From Paenibacillus sp. sptzw28 (lineage in GTDB: Bacteria > Bacillota > Bacilli > Paenibacillales > Paenibacillaceae): a DNA stretch of 64,000 nt. The position numbers were made by a program, and so were the translations under genes. The DNA lies in NCBI RefSeq assembly GCF_019550795.1, contig NZ_CP080545.1:2375501-2439500 (forward strand), read 5' to 3'. The notes under the pieces were generated by a model, which saw only the letters and a program-made list of their open reading frames with translations, was not told the DNA's origin and did not search any database. Position 1 is the stretch's first letter; each line of letters opens with the position of its first letter. Positions 25,567-34,244 of the stretch are shown one piece after another.

Positions 25567-26613
25567 TTAACAGGAATAAGCAGATAACCGAAGCTTTTTA
25601 TTCGTGTCTTCCACAGTGAACAGGCACGATTTGACTAACATATTCTTCTTATTCGATGAGGTATTCTCATATTCCTTACTGTCTATATAACGGAACCAAG
25701 CCAAATAATGTTGCAAATATTTGGTAGCAACACCATTGAAACGGTCCATCCATTTCTTCAAGCGGCTGTGGTAACTATTTACGTTTTGGATATGATAAAC
25801 GCCCTTAACGCGCTGTTTTCCATCGGATTTGAATCGGTAATGAGCCAAACCTTTTGAATTCGCATAAGAGCTGAATGCCCTCCAGGAATCCGTACAAAGC
25901 ACGTTGGAGTCGGATAGATGACCGCCAATCGCTTCATCCAATTTCGTTGTCTTAATACGTCCACGTCCAAGAACGCCAGAGTAAGTCATCTTCTGACGGT
26001 CACGGGCTACAAGCACACATACTTGGTCGTTGCTTATGCCACGTAATTTGGATTTGCCACCGCGTTTCCTTGGCTTGCGTTCAACGATGCTACGCTTGCC
26101 TTTTTCAGAGAACAGAAAATAGGTCTCGTCCATTTCAACGATACCTTGGAAGGCTTCGGTTGGAATCTGTTTCAAGGCAGCAAGAATCTTATGCCGCCAA
26201 TAAAACAAGGTGACATGTGTAACTTCACCAAGCAGCTCCGCAGCACATTTTCTCAGTGAATAACCTTCAATCATGAATTCGATGAAACGAACCCACAGAT
26301 GAGGTCTACGTGTGCGCTGAAGAGGGGTGTTTGTGAGGTCATAAAACGTCTGTAAGCAGGATTTACAGCGGTAACGCTGCCGTTTGACCACTCCAGCACG
26401 TGTTTGAACAGTATATTTCCCAAATCGCACGACAGCATGGGCTGTGCAATGTGGACAAACAAGCCCATCTTTGTGCTTCTGCTCTTGGATTTCATCAATT
26501 GCTCGAACTTGAGCCGACATGCCCTTGGTTCGGGACTGCAAGAAGTAGATAAGCTCCCGCTTGCTATTATCGTCCAACGTTTCAGCAAGCTTCTTCAGTT
26601 CCTTTAAATCCAT
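25567..26613 (-). CDS. IS1595 family transposase
   Basis: A transposase of about 348 residues. It has an N-terminal zinc ribbon (CPHC near 53-56 and CKSC near 83-86) and an ISXO2-like DDE/N domain: EMDETYF (first Asp near 162), LCTDSWRAF (second near 242) and NSYHSRLKKW near 280. No frameshift or stop is seen. The start is probably ATG 26613 behind GGAGG; GTG at 26619 is also possible. It cuts and joins the element's inverted repeats. Confidence 0.92.
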   Translation of the reverse strand: MDLKELKKLAETLDDNSKRELIYFLQSRTKGMSAQVRAIDEIQEQKHKDGLVCPHCTAHAVVRFGKYTVQTRAGVVKRQRYRCKSCLQTFYDLTNTPLQRTRRPHLWVRFIEFMIEGYSLRKCAAELLGEVTHVTLFYWRHKILAALKQIPTEAFQGIVEMDETYFLFSEKGKRSIVERKPRKRGGKSKLRGISNDQVCVLVARDRQKMTYSGVLGRGRIKTTKLDEAIGGHLSDSNVLCTDSWRAFSSYANSKGLAHYRFKSDGKQRVKGVYHIQNVNSYHSRLKKWMDRFNGVATKYLQHYLAWFRYIDSKEYENTSSNKKNMLVKSCLFTVEDTNKKLRLSAYSC

Positions 26614-26678
26614 GGGCACACCACCTCCGAACTATGATATTACCTCTATCATAGAACATTAGTTCGTATTTATCAAAT

Positions 26679-26703
26679 ATCAACATTTAGGTTTAACATA
26701 GCC
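26679..26703 (-). repeat. IS terminal inverted repeat, right
   Basis: Reverse complement begins GGCTATGTT; 21 of 25 positions match the left repeat. Confidence 0.9.
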
Positions 26704-26711
26704 TAAAATAA
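26704..26711. repeat. Target site duplication, right copy
   Basis: TAAAATAA, identical to 25139-25146. Confidence 0.9.
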
Positions 26712-26755
26712 AAAGCGAGTCCTTCAGCTTAATGGCAGCCTTGGACTCGCTTTTT
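26710..26755. terminator. Bidirectional terminator of lacI-type gene (and formerly of the hydrolase)
   Basis: AAAAAGCGAGTCC / GGACTCGCTTTTT, 13-bp perfect stem with A and T runs on both sides, so it works in both directions. Confidence 0.85.
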
Positions 26756-27767
26756 ATGTCCCTTGCAGCGGCGCAGCCGATTTTCTCGAATGCAGCCTGG
26801 ACGGCAAAATTATACGGCGCCAGCTCTCCGGGGCTTTGCCCTGAATGCGGTCAACCAGCATTTGGATTCCCATATACCCGAAATCGTATGCAGGCTGAGC
26901 GATAACCGTCATAAAAGGATCGACGACGAATCCGGCCTCAAGCTCGTCGAAGCAGGCGACCGATACATCGTCCGGCACGCGCAATCCCCGCTCCTGCAGC
27001 GAACGGATCGCGCCCAAAGCAAGGAAATTGTTTGCGGCAAACAAAGCGGTAGGCGGTTCTTCTGATTGGAACAGCCCTCCCACGATACCGTCCATTTCGG
27101 CTTTCCTATAATCCGCTTCCGCGATATAGCTCTCGGTAAACGTAATATTGTTGAGCTTAAGCGCTTCAATATAACCGGTTAACCGCAATCGGGCTGTCGA
27201 GACGGACGAAGAGCCGTTAAGCAGTGCGATGCGCCGGTGACCAAGCCCTATCAAATGCTCGGTAAGCTGCTTCGCACCTTCTTTACTGTCGCCAAGCACA
27301 AGATCGCACTCGACGCCCGGCACTTCCCGGTCCAGCAGGACGATCGGAATCTTTTGCTTCGTAAGTTTTTTTAAGTTCGGCAGCGACTGATCGCCCGCCG
27401 GGGCGAACAGTACTCCGTCGACACGCGTGGAAATAACCGTATCGATGTAATCCTTCTCCTTATCAACGCTCTCGTCGCTGTTTGCGAGCAGCAGCCTGTA
27501 GCCGAGATGCCGTGCCGCATCCTCCGCCCCGCGTGCAAGCGTCGTGTAGAACGGATTTGTGATATCGGTTATGAGCAGCGACAGCAAGCGGGTTTCCTGA
27601 ACGACCAGGCTTCGCGCCATGGTGTTTGGCACATAGTTCATTTCTCTCATAATGTCCTGTACCCGTTTTCGCGTTTTATCGCTGATACGACCGGTGTTAT
27701 TGATAACTCTGGATACGGTCATCGCCGAGCAGTTCGCTTTCTCCGCTATATCATATATAGTTACCAT
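26754..27767 (-). CDS. LacI family transcriptional regulator
   Basis: A 337-residue repressor with the LacI helix-turn-helix at residues 1-55 ([20 protein letters not shown]) and a periplasmic-binding-protein-like ligand domain (about 60-330). It is divergent from the UxaA/SDR operon, and a palindrome typical of LacI operators overlaps that operon's promoter. A near copy of the operator lies inside this gene. The inducer is presumably a sugar acid or a related pathway intermediate; that is inference from the neighbours. Confidence 0.93.
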   Translation of the reverse strand: MVTIYDIAEKANCSAMTVSRVINNTGRISDKTRKRVQDIMREMNYVPNTMARSLVVQETRLLSLLITDITNPFYTTLARGAEDAARHLGYRLLLANSDESVDKEKDYIDTVISTRVDGVLFAPAGDQSLPNLKKLTKQKIPIVLLDREVPGVECDLVLGDSKEGAKQLTEHLIGLGHRRIALLNGSSSVSTARLRLTGYIEALKLNNITFTESYIAEADYRKAEMDGIVGGLFQSEEPPTALFAANNFLALGAIRSLQERGLRVPDDVSVACFDELEAGFVVDPFMTVIAQPAYDFGYMGIQMLVDRIQGKAPESWRRIILPSRLHSRKSAAPLQGT

Positions 27768-27832
27768 ATGCGCATTATCAAACCCCTATAATCAAGGTGG
27801 AATATATGATCCTACTATAACTTAATCTTATC

Positions 27833-27880
27833 TTGACAGCAATCCGTTATACTGTTAATTTAGGGTTATCGATAACTCTA
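27833..27880 (+). promoter_or_regulatory. Promoter and LacI operator of the uxaA-like operon
   Basis: TTGACA (27833-27838), 17 bases, TAATTT (27856-27861), then the palindrome GTTATCGATAAC (27865-27876), extended by TAG/CTA at both ends. The central CG and symmetry fit LacI-family operators, and the position just after the -10 box fits repression. Confidence 0.75.
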
Positions 27881-27895
27881 ATGAGGTGATTCGTA

Positions 27896-28219
27896 GTGGC
27901 AGGACTTATTCAAACAGGTGCGGATGCGCTTGTCGTAGACGTCAAGGATGATGTCGCGACCGCCCTCCGTGATATTAAATCGGGAGAAACGATCATGTAC
28001 CGGTCGGGGGAAAATGTTCAACAGGTCGAAGCCCTCGACAATATTCAATTCGGCCACAAGATTGCGATCAAACCGATTGCGGCAGGAAGTCAAGTTCGCA
28101 AATACGGTGAAGTCATAGGTCAAGCGACCGAAGAGATTGCAGTTGGCCGGCATGTCCATGTTCACAATGTCGAAGGCATTCGCGGACGCGGAGATCAGGC
28201 GGGGGGAGAGACGAAATGA
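27896..28219 (+). CDS. UxaA family hydrolase, small (SAF domain) subunit
   Basis: A 107-residue protein matching the N-terminal SAF part of altronate/galactarate dehydratases: GHKIAIKPIAAGSQVRKYGE and VGRHVHVHNVEG. GTG start behind GAGGTG. The following gene overlaps by ATGA and encodes the large part, so the two form one enzyme that dehydrates a sugar acid. The exact substrate is unknown. Confidence 0.88.
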   Translation: MAGLIQTGADALVVDVKDDVATALRDIKSGETIMYRSGENVQQVEALDNIQFGHKIAIKPIAAGSQVRKYGEVIGQATEEIAVGRHVHVHNVEGIRGRGDQAGGETK

Positions 28220-29382
28220 CGACAACGATTCAAGGCTACTTGCGCCCAAATGGGGAGTATGGCATTCGCAATCATGTACTTATCATACCGACTGTCATTT
28301 GTGCAAACCAGGTATCGAGCCGTATCACACAGCTTGTTCCTGAAACCGTTGCCATTCCGCACCAGCACGGATGCAGCCAAATCGGCGCGGACAAAGACCG
28401 GACGTTCGCAACGCTTGCCGGCACAGGCAAAAACCCGAATGTCGGAGCTGTCCTCGTCGTCAGTCTAGGCTGCGAGGTTGTCGATCCTTATGCACTGGCT
28501 GAGGATATCCGTACTTCGACCGGCAAACGGGTCGAGGTGATCGATATCCAGGAAACAGGCGGTTCGATCAAAGCGATCGGACGCGGCGTCGAGCTTGCCC
28601 GTGAGCTTCGCAGCGAGCTGGACCGGATCAAGCCCGAGCCCATTCCCGCCGGCGCGCTGCGTATCGGCGTGAAATGCGGCGGTTCCGACGCGACATCCGG
28701 AATGGCCTCCAATCCGGCCCTCGGCGCCGCCTCCGACATTCTGATCGAACAAGGAGGAACGGTCGTCATCAGCGAAACGACCGAAATCATTGGAGCCGAG
28801 CACGTTCTTGCAGCCCGCTGTGCGACAGAGGAAGTGGCGGATCAGCTGTATGCATTCGTGGAGCGGTTCGAGCGCGAGGTCGAGCGGATGGGAGCGGATA
28901 TGCGCGGGGGCAACCCGTCTCCGGGCAATATTGCCGGCGGACTTACGACCATTGAAGAGAAGTCGCTCGGCTGTATCAGCAAGTGCGGAACATCACCGCT
29001 TATGGGCGCTTTCGAGTATGCAGAGGAGATCCCCGGCACAGGGCTTTATTTCATGGATTCTCCCGGCAATGACATAGAATGCGTATCGGGTATGGCCGCA
29101 AGCGGCGTGCATCTGGTCTGCTTCACGACCGGCAGGGGAACGCCTACCGGCGCCGCCGTCGTACCGGTTATCAAAATTACCGGCAACAAGAAAATGTTCG
29201 AGCGCATGTCGGACAATATGGACATAGACGTCAGCGATATTCTTGCAGGAACGACGGGTGTGGAGCAGGCGGGCGAGGCCATTTGGAACGAAATCGTGGA
29301 AGTGGCGGGCGGCAAGCTCACGAAAGCCGAGATTCTCGGCCATCAGGAGTTCAGCATCAACCGTATCGGTCCGAGCTTGTAA
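28216..29382 (+). CDS. UxaA family hydrolase, large subunit (altronate dehydratase-like)
   Basis: A 388-residue catalytic part of an altronate/galactarate-type dehydratase: GYLRPNGEYGIRNHVLIIPT at the start, HQHGCSQ near 51, GVKCGGSDATSGMASNPALG near 155, and EKSLGCISKCGT near 250. Several conserved cysteines and the histidine of HQHGCSQ are likely iron ligands. The Glu/Asp-rich end is typical. Same operon as the SAF subunit and the SDR. Confidence 0.88.
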   Translation: MTTTIQGYLRPNGEYGIRNHVLIIPTVICANQVSSRITQLVPETVAIPHQHGCSQIGADKDRTFATLAGTGKNPNVGAVLVVSLGCEVVDPYALAEDIRTSTGKRVEVIDIQETGGSIKAIGRGVELARELRSELDRIKPEPIPAGALRIGVKCGGSDATSGMASNPALGAASDILIEQGGTVVISETTEIIGAEHVLAARCATEEVADQLYAFVERFEREVERMGADMRGGNPSPGNIAGGLTTIEEKSLGCISKCGTSPLMGAFEYAEEIPGTGLYFMDSPGNDIECVSGMAASGVHLVCFTTGRGTPTGAAVVPVIKITGNKKMFERMSDNMDIDVSDILAGTTGVEQAGEAIWNEIVEVAGGKLTKAEILGHQEFSINRIGPSL

Positions 29383-29444
29383 GCCAAGCTTTTCAAGTGA
29401 TAATAATGAGGTTTCTCACCGAACTTTGAGAAGGAGCGTATGAC

Positions 29445-30239
29445 ATGGGTAGATTATCGGGAAAAATAGCGCTTGTCACAGGGGGAAGCAGGGGGATTGG
29501 CGAGGCGATCGTCATCCGGCTTGCCGAAGAGGGCGCACATGTAGCGGTTAATTTCACATCCGATTCGAGCAGGGAGAAGGCGGGTAGCGTCGTTAAACAG
29601 GTACAGGCGCTCGGATGCCGCGCAATCGCCGTCCAAGCAGACGTCGGGAGTAAAGACCAGGTGCTGCGCATGTTCGACGCCGTTGAGCAATCGCTTGGCC
29701 CGGTCGATATTCTTGTTAACAACGCGGGAGTGGCGCCATTCGAATCTTTTATGAAAATTCAAGAGGAAACGTGGGACCGTACATTCAATACGAATGTAAA
29801 ATCGATTTTCCTATGCTCCCAGCGTGCGGCGGCTTCGATGATTGAACGGCGTTACGGAAAAATCGTAAACGTACTGTCCACGGCCAGCCTGGTCGTTACG
29901 AGCCCGGTCATTCCTCATTATCAATCGTCCAAGGCGGCCGCGCATATGCTGACCAAAGGGATGGCGATCGAGCTGGGCAAGTTCAACATTAACGTCAACG
30001 CTGTCGGACCGAGCACAGTCGATACCGATATGTGCACCGATTTTCTGGCCGACGACGAGATACGGCGTAAGGAAATCGAAGCCAATCCGATGAGACGGCT
30101 CGGCACTGCAAGACAGATCGGCGACGCTGCCGTATTCCTCGCATCTGATGAGGCGATGCAGGTAAACGGCCATCTGCTTATGGTGGACGGCGGTCTGTCA
30201 GTCAAAGCGGCTCAGCCGGAAGACCACATGGAGCGATAA
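29445..30239 (+). CDS. Short-chain dehydrogenase/reductase
   Basis: A 264-residue SDR with the cofactor loop VTGGSRGIGEAI (about 11-22), NNAGVAPF near 91, and catalytic YQSSK near 159. A Ser equivalent lies before it (VLSTASLV). It resembles sugar or 3-oxoacyl dehydrogenases. As third gene of the LacI-controlled operon it probably oxidises or reduces an intermediate of the same sugar-acid route. Ribosome site GAAGGAG. Confidence 0.87.
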   Translation: MGRLSGKIALVTGGSRGIGEAIVIRLAEEGAHVAVNFTSDSSREKAGSVVKQVQALGCRAIAVQADVGSKDQVLRMFDAVEQSLGPVDILVNNAGVAPFESFMKIQEETWDRTFNTNVKSIFLCSQRAAASMIERRYGKIVNVLSTASLVVTSPVIPHYQSSKAAAHMLTKGMAIELGKFNINVNAVGPSTVDTDMCTDFLADDEIRRKEIEANPMRRLGTARQIGDAAVFLASDEAMQVNGHLLMVDGGLSVKAAQPEDHMER

Positions 30240-30271
30240 TCACGCCCGGGCCCCGGCGCGATATGAAGAAG

Positions 30272-30309
30272 CCGGCACGCACTCTGGAGAGGGCGTGCCG
30301 GTTTCTTTT
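30272..30309 (+). terminator. Terminator of the uxaA-SDR operon
   Basis: CCGGCACGC / GCGTGCCGG followed by TTTCTTTT. Confidence 0.8.
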
Positions 30310-30486
30310 ATGGCCTTGCGGCCTCCAACGGAAGAAAACGGCAATGCATTAATCGTCTCCCTACATTTGTCCATATCGCGGCTAAAACCGTCCATGTTCA
30401 GCTTTGGTCATGCCCGCCTATACTATTAGTAATGCTGCAGCTGAATCGGGGAGTCCGAACAACTGCATTGGGAGGAAACGACAATC

Positions 30487-32673
30487 ATGTCCATTCGCTA
30501 TGAAGCAGCCAATCAATTGTTTCATCTTCAAACCAAGTCCATGAGCTATATCTTTCAAGCCATTCACGGTTATCCCGCTCATCTCTACTGGGGACGCAAA
30601 ATAAATGAAGCCAACCCGCGGCGTCTGCTGGAGCGCACGGAGCGTGCGTCCTTCTCGGCCAACCCGGTGCCGGAAGACCGTTCGATCTCGCTGGATACGC
30701 TTCCGCAGGAATATCCCGGGTATGGAACAACCGATAACCGCAATCCGGCATATGCCGCTCAGCTGCCGAACGGGACGACCGCTTCCGAGCTTCTGTATGT
30801 CTCGCACGCGATCGTGAAGGGTAAGCCGCAGCTCAGCGGATTGCCGGCCGTATATGCGGAAAGCGAAGAGGAAGCGCAGACGCTGTACATCCAGCTCGAA
30901 GACCGGGTGTCCGGACTTGCCGTGGAGCTGTCCTATACGGTGTTTGAAGCGTTCGATGCCGTAATCCGCTCCTCGCGGATCATCAATAACAGCGACGGCG
31001 TAATCACGCTGCAGCGGGCACTCAGCTGCAGTATAGATTTCCCGCATGACCGTTATGAAATGCTGCAATTGTCCGGTGCATGGGCACGGGAGCGATATAT
31101 CCACCGGCGGCCTTTAACGCCGGGCACGCAGTCGGTCGAGAGCCGCCGCGGATCGAGCAGCCATATGAACAATCCGTTCTTTGCATTGCTGTCCGAAGAT
31201 GCCACGGAGGACCATGGCGAGGTGTTCGGATTCAGCCTCGTATATAGCGGCAGCTTTGTAGGCGGGATAGAAGTCGACCAGTTTCATACAGCGCGCGCTT
31301 ATCTTGGCATTAACCCGTTTGACTTCTCCTGGCGGCTCGAGCCGGGGGAATCGTTTCAAACGCCGGAAGCCGTTATGGTATTCTCCGCCGAAGGACTCGG
31401 GGGCATGTCCCGCACCTATCATGAGATGTATCGGACCCGGCTCTGCCGCGGAGCATACCGCGATGCGGACCGGCCGATCCTTGTGAATAACTGGGAAGCG
31501 ACATATTTCAACTTCGACGCGGACAAGATCGAAGCGCTTGCCGAATCCGCAAGCGAACTTGGCATTGAGCTGCTGGTGCTCGACGACGGCTGGTTCGGCC
31601 GCCGCGACAGCGATAATTCCTCGCTTGGCGACTGGGTGGTAGACAGGAAGAAGCTGCCGCACGGACTTGATGATCTGGCGGAGCGTGTTCGGAGCCGGGG
31701 GCTGCAGTTCGGGCTCTGGTTCGAGCCTGAGATGGTTTCTCCGGACAGCGAGCTGTACCGCGCCCATCCGGATTGGTGCCTGCATGTGCCAGGCCGCCGG
31801 CGTTCGGAGGCCAGGCGGCAGCTCATCCTCGACCTTTCCCGGGCGGATGTGCAGGACTACATTGTGAATTCGGTTAGCGCCATACTGGACAGCGCCCCGA
31901 TTTCGTATGTGAAATGGGACATGAACCGCAATATGACCGAAATCGGTTCGGCACTGCTGACGGCCGAGCGTCAGAGGGAAACCGCGCACCGGTACATGCT
32001 CGGTCTGTATAATGTCCTTGAACGAATCACGTCGGCTTTCCCCGGCGTCTTGTTCGAAAGCTGCTCGGGCGGTGGAGGCCGCTTCGATCCCGGTATGCTC
32101 TACTACATGCCGCAAACATGGACAAGCGATAACACGGATGCAGTCAGCCGGTTGAAAATCCAGTACGGGACAAGTATTGTCTATCCGATCAGTTCAATGG
32201 GTGCGCATGTTTCAGATGTGCCCAATCATCAGGTCGGCCGGATGACCCCGCTCAAAACCCGCGGAGACGTAGCGATGTCGGGCAACTTCGGCTACGAGCT
32301 GGATTTGACCCGGTTTACCGAAGCCGAGAAGGAAGAAGTGAAGCGGCAAATCGCAATGGTAAAGGAACTGCGGGAGCTGACGCAGAACGGGCACTTTTAC
32401 CGGCTGCTAAGTCCTTTCGAAGGCGAAGAGACGGCATGGATGTTTGTCTCGCCGGACCGCTCGGAAGCGTTTGCCGTTCACGTCATCGTGCTCAACGAGC
32501 CGAACGCACGGCTGGAACGCCTTCGCTTGAAGGGCCTTGATCCGGAACGAAGATATGAATTGATCGGTACAGAGGATGTTATCGGCGGCGACGAGCTCAT
32601 GCATGCGGGCATCGTCAGACCGCGTGCCCATGACGATTTTTCAAGTATTGTCTATCGCTTTAAGGCCGTTTAA
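30487..32673 (+). CDS. Alpha-galactosidase, GH36
   Basis: A 728-residue cytosolic GH36 enzyme without signal peptide, hydrolysing alpha-1,6-galactosides such as melibiose and raffinose. The N-terminal beta-sandwich spans about 1-300 and the TIM barrel about 310-640. The nucleophile is D478 in VKWDMNRNM and the acid/base D548 in TWTSDNTDA; the loop ESCSGGGGRFDPGM (about 522-535) binds sugar. A second alpha-galactosidase of unrelated family GH4 lies at 39701-40999. No transporter gene is adjacent. Confidence 0.93.
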   Translation: MSIRYEAANQLFHLQTKSMSYIFQAIHGYPAHLYWGRKINEANPRRLLERTERASFSANPVPEDRSISLDTLPQEYPGYGTTDNRNPAYAAQLPNGTTASELLYVSHAIVKGKPQLSGLPAVYAESEEEAQTLYIQLEDRVSGLAVELSYTVFEAFDAVIRSSRIINNSDGVITLQRALSCSIDFPHDRYEMLQLSGAWARERYIHRRPLTPGTQSVESRRGSSSHMNNPFFALLSEDATEDHGEVFGFSLVYSGSFVGGIEVDQFHTARAYLGINPFDFSWRLEPGESFQTPEAVMVFSAEGLGGMSRTYHEMYRTRLCRGAYRDADRPILVNNWEATYFNFDADKIEALAESASELGIELLVLDDGWFGRRDSDNSSLGDWVVDRKKLPHGLDDLAERVRSRGLQFGLWFEPEMVSPDSELYRAHPDWCLHVPGRRRSEARRQLILDLSRADVQDYIVNSVSAILDSAPISYVKWDMNRNMTEIGSALLTAERQRETAHRYMLGLYNVLERITSAFPGVLFESCSGGGGRFDPGMLYYMPQTWTSDNTDAVSRLKIQYGTSIVYPISSMGAHVSDVPNHQVGRMTPLKTRGDVAMSGNFGYELDLTRFTEAEKEEVKRQIAMVKELRELTQNGHFYRLLSPFEGEETAWMFVSPDRSEAFAVHVIVLNEPNARLERLRLKGLDPERRYELIGTEDVIGGDELMHAGIVRPRAHDDFSSIVYRFKAV

Positions 32674-32791
32674 GAGGAAGCACGCGGCCGCGTCATGGGG
32701 GATTGTGCGTTTAACAGCGGTACAGCCAAACGGACAACCTTGCTCCATCCCGCATATGGTATAGCATATTTCCATATGAGGGGGGATGGTC

Positions 32792-33184
32792 GTGCAACAA
32801 TTGATGGTTTGCTCGGTAACAGCGCTAATGGGCTCTCTGATTACTTTCGCTTACGGCTTGTGGTCGGAGTCCCTTTCACTGCTGCTTGTCGCAATGGGAG
32901 TAGATTATTTGACCGGAATAGCTGCCGCTCTGAAGGAGAAGAGAGGTTTAAACAGCGCCATCGGTTCATGGGGACTTGCGAAGAAAGGCATTATGCTGCT
33001 CGTTATACTGCTGGCCCATCGGATCGACGTTCTGCTTGAGGTGGAGAACTCAGCGATGGGCGGCGCAATTTACTTCTATCTGGCCAACGAATTCATTTCC
33101 ATTACCGAAAATCTCGGCCGTATTGGCGTTCCGATACCGGACAGGCTGCGCCAGCTCATTGAAGTGCTAAAAAACAAAAAATGA
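32792..33184 (+). CDS. Phage holin family protein (TcdE/holin-4 type)
   Basis: A protein of about 130 residues with three to four membrane segments and the family stretch LLLVAMGVDYLTGIAAALKEKRGLNS (given in parts near 30-55: MGVDYLTGIAAALK), ending with a lysine-rich tail. Holins of this type are found in prophages and also near toxin or wall-hydrolase genes. No phage genes or endolysin surround it, so it may be a domesticated export or lysis protein. ATG 32786 lies against the G run; GTG 32792 is better spaced. Confidence 0.75.
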   Translation: MQQLMVCSVTALMGSLITFAYGLWSESLSLLLVAMGVDYLTGIAAALKEKRGLNSAIGSWGLAKKGIMLLVILLAHRIDVLLEVENSAMGGAIYFYLANEFISITENLGRIGVPIPDRLRQLIEVLKNKK

Positions 33185-33260
33185 CCGGCTGAATAATTTC
33201 CATATATGGGGCTATCCTTCGAGGGGATGGCCTTTCCTCATTTCACCTGCACGCTCCTCC

Positions 33261-33304
33261 TTGCATCCGGGATTCGGCTGAGTTATAATGAGAACAAATG
33301 TTCT
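33261..33304 (+). promoter_or_regulatory. Sigma-A promoter with LexA (SOS) box
   Basis: TTGCAT (33261-33266), 17 bases, TATAAT (33284-33289), then AGAACAAATGTTCT (33291-33304). The core GAAC-AAAT-GTTC fits the Gram-positive LexA pattern GAACRNRYGTTC, at a position where bound LexA would block RNA polymerase. Confidence 0.7.
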
Positions 33305-33325
33305 TATTATGCTGGAGGGTTCTAT

Positions 33326-33700
33326 ATGGCCGTTGACATCGACTCTCTGCCGCCTGTTCAAATCGGTAAAGAGCTGGAGCTTGTGAAGCATTATGTGCTG
33401 CTTGGAATTCTTATGAGGATTCTTGACCATGATATACGTATTGTCGGCTCCGCGGCGACAAAGCTGCCCAGAGTATACGAGTCCATGCTGCGCGGACTGC
33501 AGGACCGGGTACTGCTGGAGCTGGCAGCGCTGCGGAAGCAATTTCGGGACAGCGGCATACAAGTGTACGACGGGAAGCGCGGCAGTGATGCTTTGACGAC
33601 TACCTACGCTTGCCGCGGCTGCCATCATTCATTTACCATGCTTTGGACGTTCGTCAAGGCGGAAGCTGAACGGCTTCTAAAAGCGTATATGACCAAATAA
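33326..33700 (+). CDS. Hypothetical protein under a candidate LexA box (124 aa)
   Basis: The ribosome site GGAGGG fixes the start at ATG 33326; the longer frame from 33206 would run through the promoter. The protein is mainly helical (VKHYVLLGILMRIL near 20-33, a long Arg/Leu/Glu helix near 55-80) with a C-terminal pair of cysteines, YACRGCHHSF, followed by WTFVKAEAERLLKAYM. I do not recognise a named function. The LexA-type box suggests induction after DNA damage. Confidence 0.7.
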   Translation: MAVDIDSLPPVQIGKELELVKHYVLLGILMRILDHDIRIVGSAATKLPRVYESMLRGLQDRVLLELAALRKQFRDSGIQVYDGKRGSDALTTTYACRGCHHSFTMLWTFVKAEAERLLKAYMTK

Positions 33701-33823
33701 CGTTCATCGTTTTGTCAAAAAACGAAAAAAGTTTACCCCTTTATACAGTTTAAGGTTGAGAACATCGGACGATCTTAGGTAATATAGGGAGAGACATTCT
33801 GATGACAAAGGGGAGCAAGAGCA

Positions 33824-34207
33824 ATGCATAAGTGGATAATGTTCGTCGTTTTCGCGGCGGCATCGGTATTGGGTGTTTTTTTGCTGACAACACAACTTCC
33901 TAAGAAGCCGGTAGATGAAGCAGCGACTCTGCCGCCTGGCGTTACGATGATGAAAGTGGAAGCAAGCCAGGACTTCGTATTTGACCAGAAGGAATACCAC
34001 GTGAAAAAAGGCGATAAAGTACTGCTGAAGCTCGTAAATAAAAGCGGCATCCACGGTCTTGCGATTCCGGATTTGGGAATCGACCTACAAGGCGACAAGC
34101 TGGAGCAGGAAGTTACTTTTGACAAAGCAGGAACGTTTCCAATACACTGTTCCGTTATGTGCGGAGTAGGCCATGCTGATATGAAATCTGTCATTATTGT
34201 GGAATAA
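33824..34207 (+). CDS. Membrane-anchored cupredoxin with CuA-type site
   Basis: A 127-residue protein with one N-terminal membrane helix or signal anchor (about 4-23) and a cupredoxin domain facing outside. The CuA ligands of cytochrome oxidase subunit II are all present: His in KSGIHGLAIPDLGI, and HCSVMCGVGHADM with the pattern C-x3-C-x3-H-x2-M. The Glu normally between the two cysteines is Val/Met here. No oxidase genes are adjacent. It may carry electrons or act in copper handling. Ribosome site AAAGGGGAG. Confidence 0.82.
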   Translation: MHKWIMFVVFAAASVLGVFLLTTQLPKKPVDEAATLPPGVTMMKVEASQDFVFDQKEYHVKKGDKVLLKLVNKSGIHGLAIPDLGIDLQGDKLEQEVTFDKAGTFPIHCSVMCGVGHADMKSVIIVE

Positions 34208-34212
34208 CAGAC

Positions 34213-34240
34213 AAAAGGAGCCGGGAGCGGCTCCTTTTTT
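34213..34240 (+). terminator. Terminator after the cupredoxin gene
   Basis: AAAGGAGCC-gggagc-GGCTCCTTTTTT. Confidence 0.8.
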
Positions 34241-34244
34241 AGCT

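Larger units (their letters stand above)
25147..26703 (-). mobile_element. IS1595-type insertion sequence with passenger gene (1557 bp)
   Basis: Both ends begin GGCTATGTT and form imperfect inverted repeats of 25 bp (21 identical), at 25147-25171 and 26679-26703. It is flanked by the perfect 8-bp duplication TAAAATAA. Inside are an intact ISXO2-like transposase and, downstream of it on the same strand, a small membrane protein gene followed by a terminator. The exact duplication and intact transposase suggest a recent, possibly still active insertion. It landed between the stop codon of the hydrolase and that gene's original terminator (26710-26755). Confidence 0.92.

Noticed and set aside
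30418..32115. Two long antisense ORFs (228 and 333 codons) opposite the GH36 gene
   Set aside because: They mirror the codon periodicity of the GC-rich GH36 gene; no ribosome sites or domains.
32792..33184. Prophage remnant
   Set aside because: Only a holin-type gene is present; no integrase, lysin, capsid or attachment site is seen around it.
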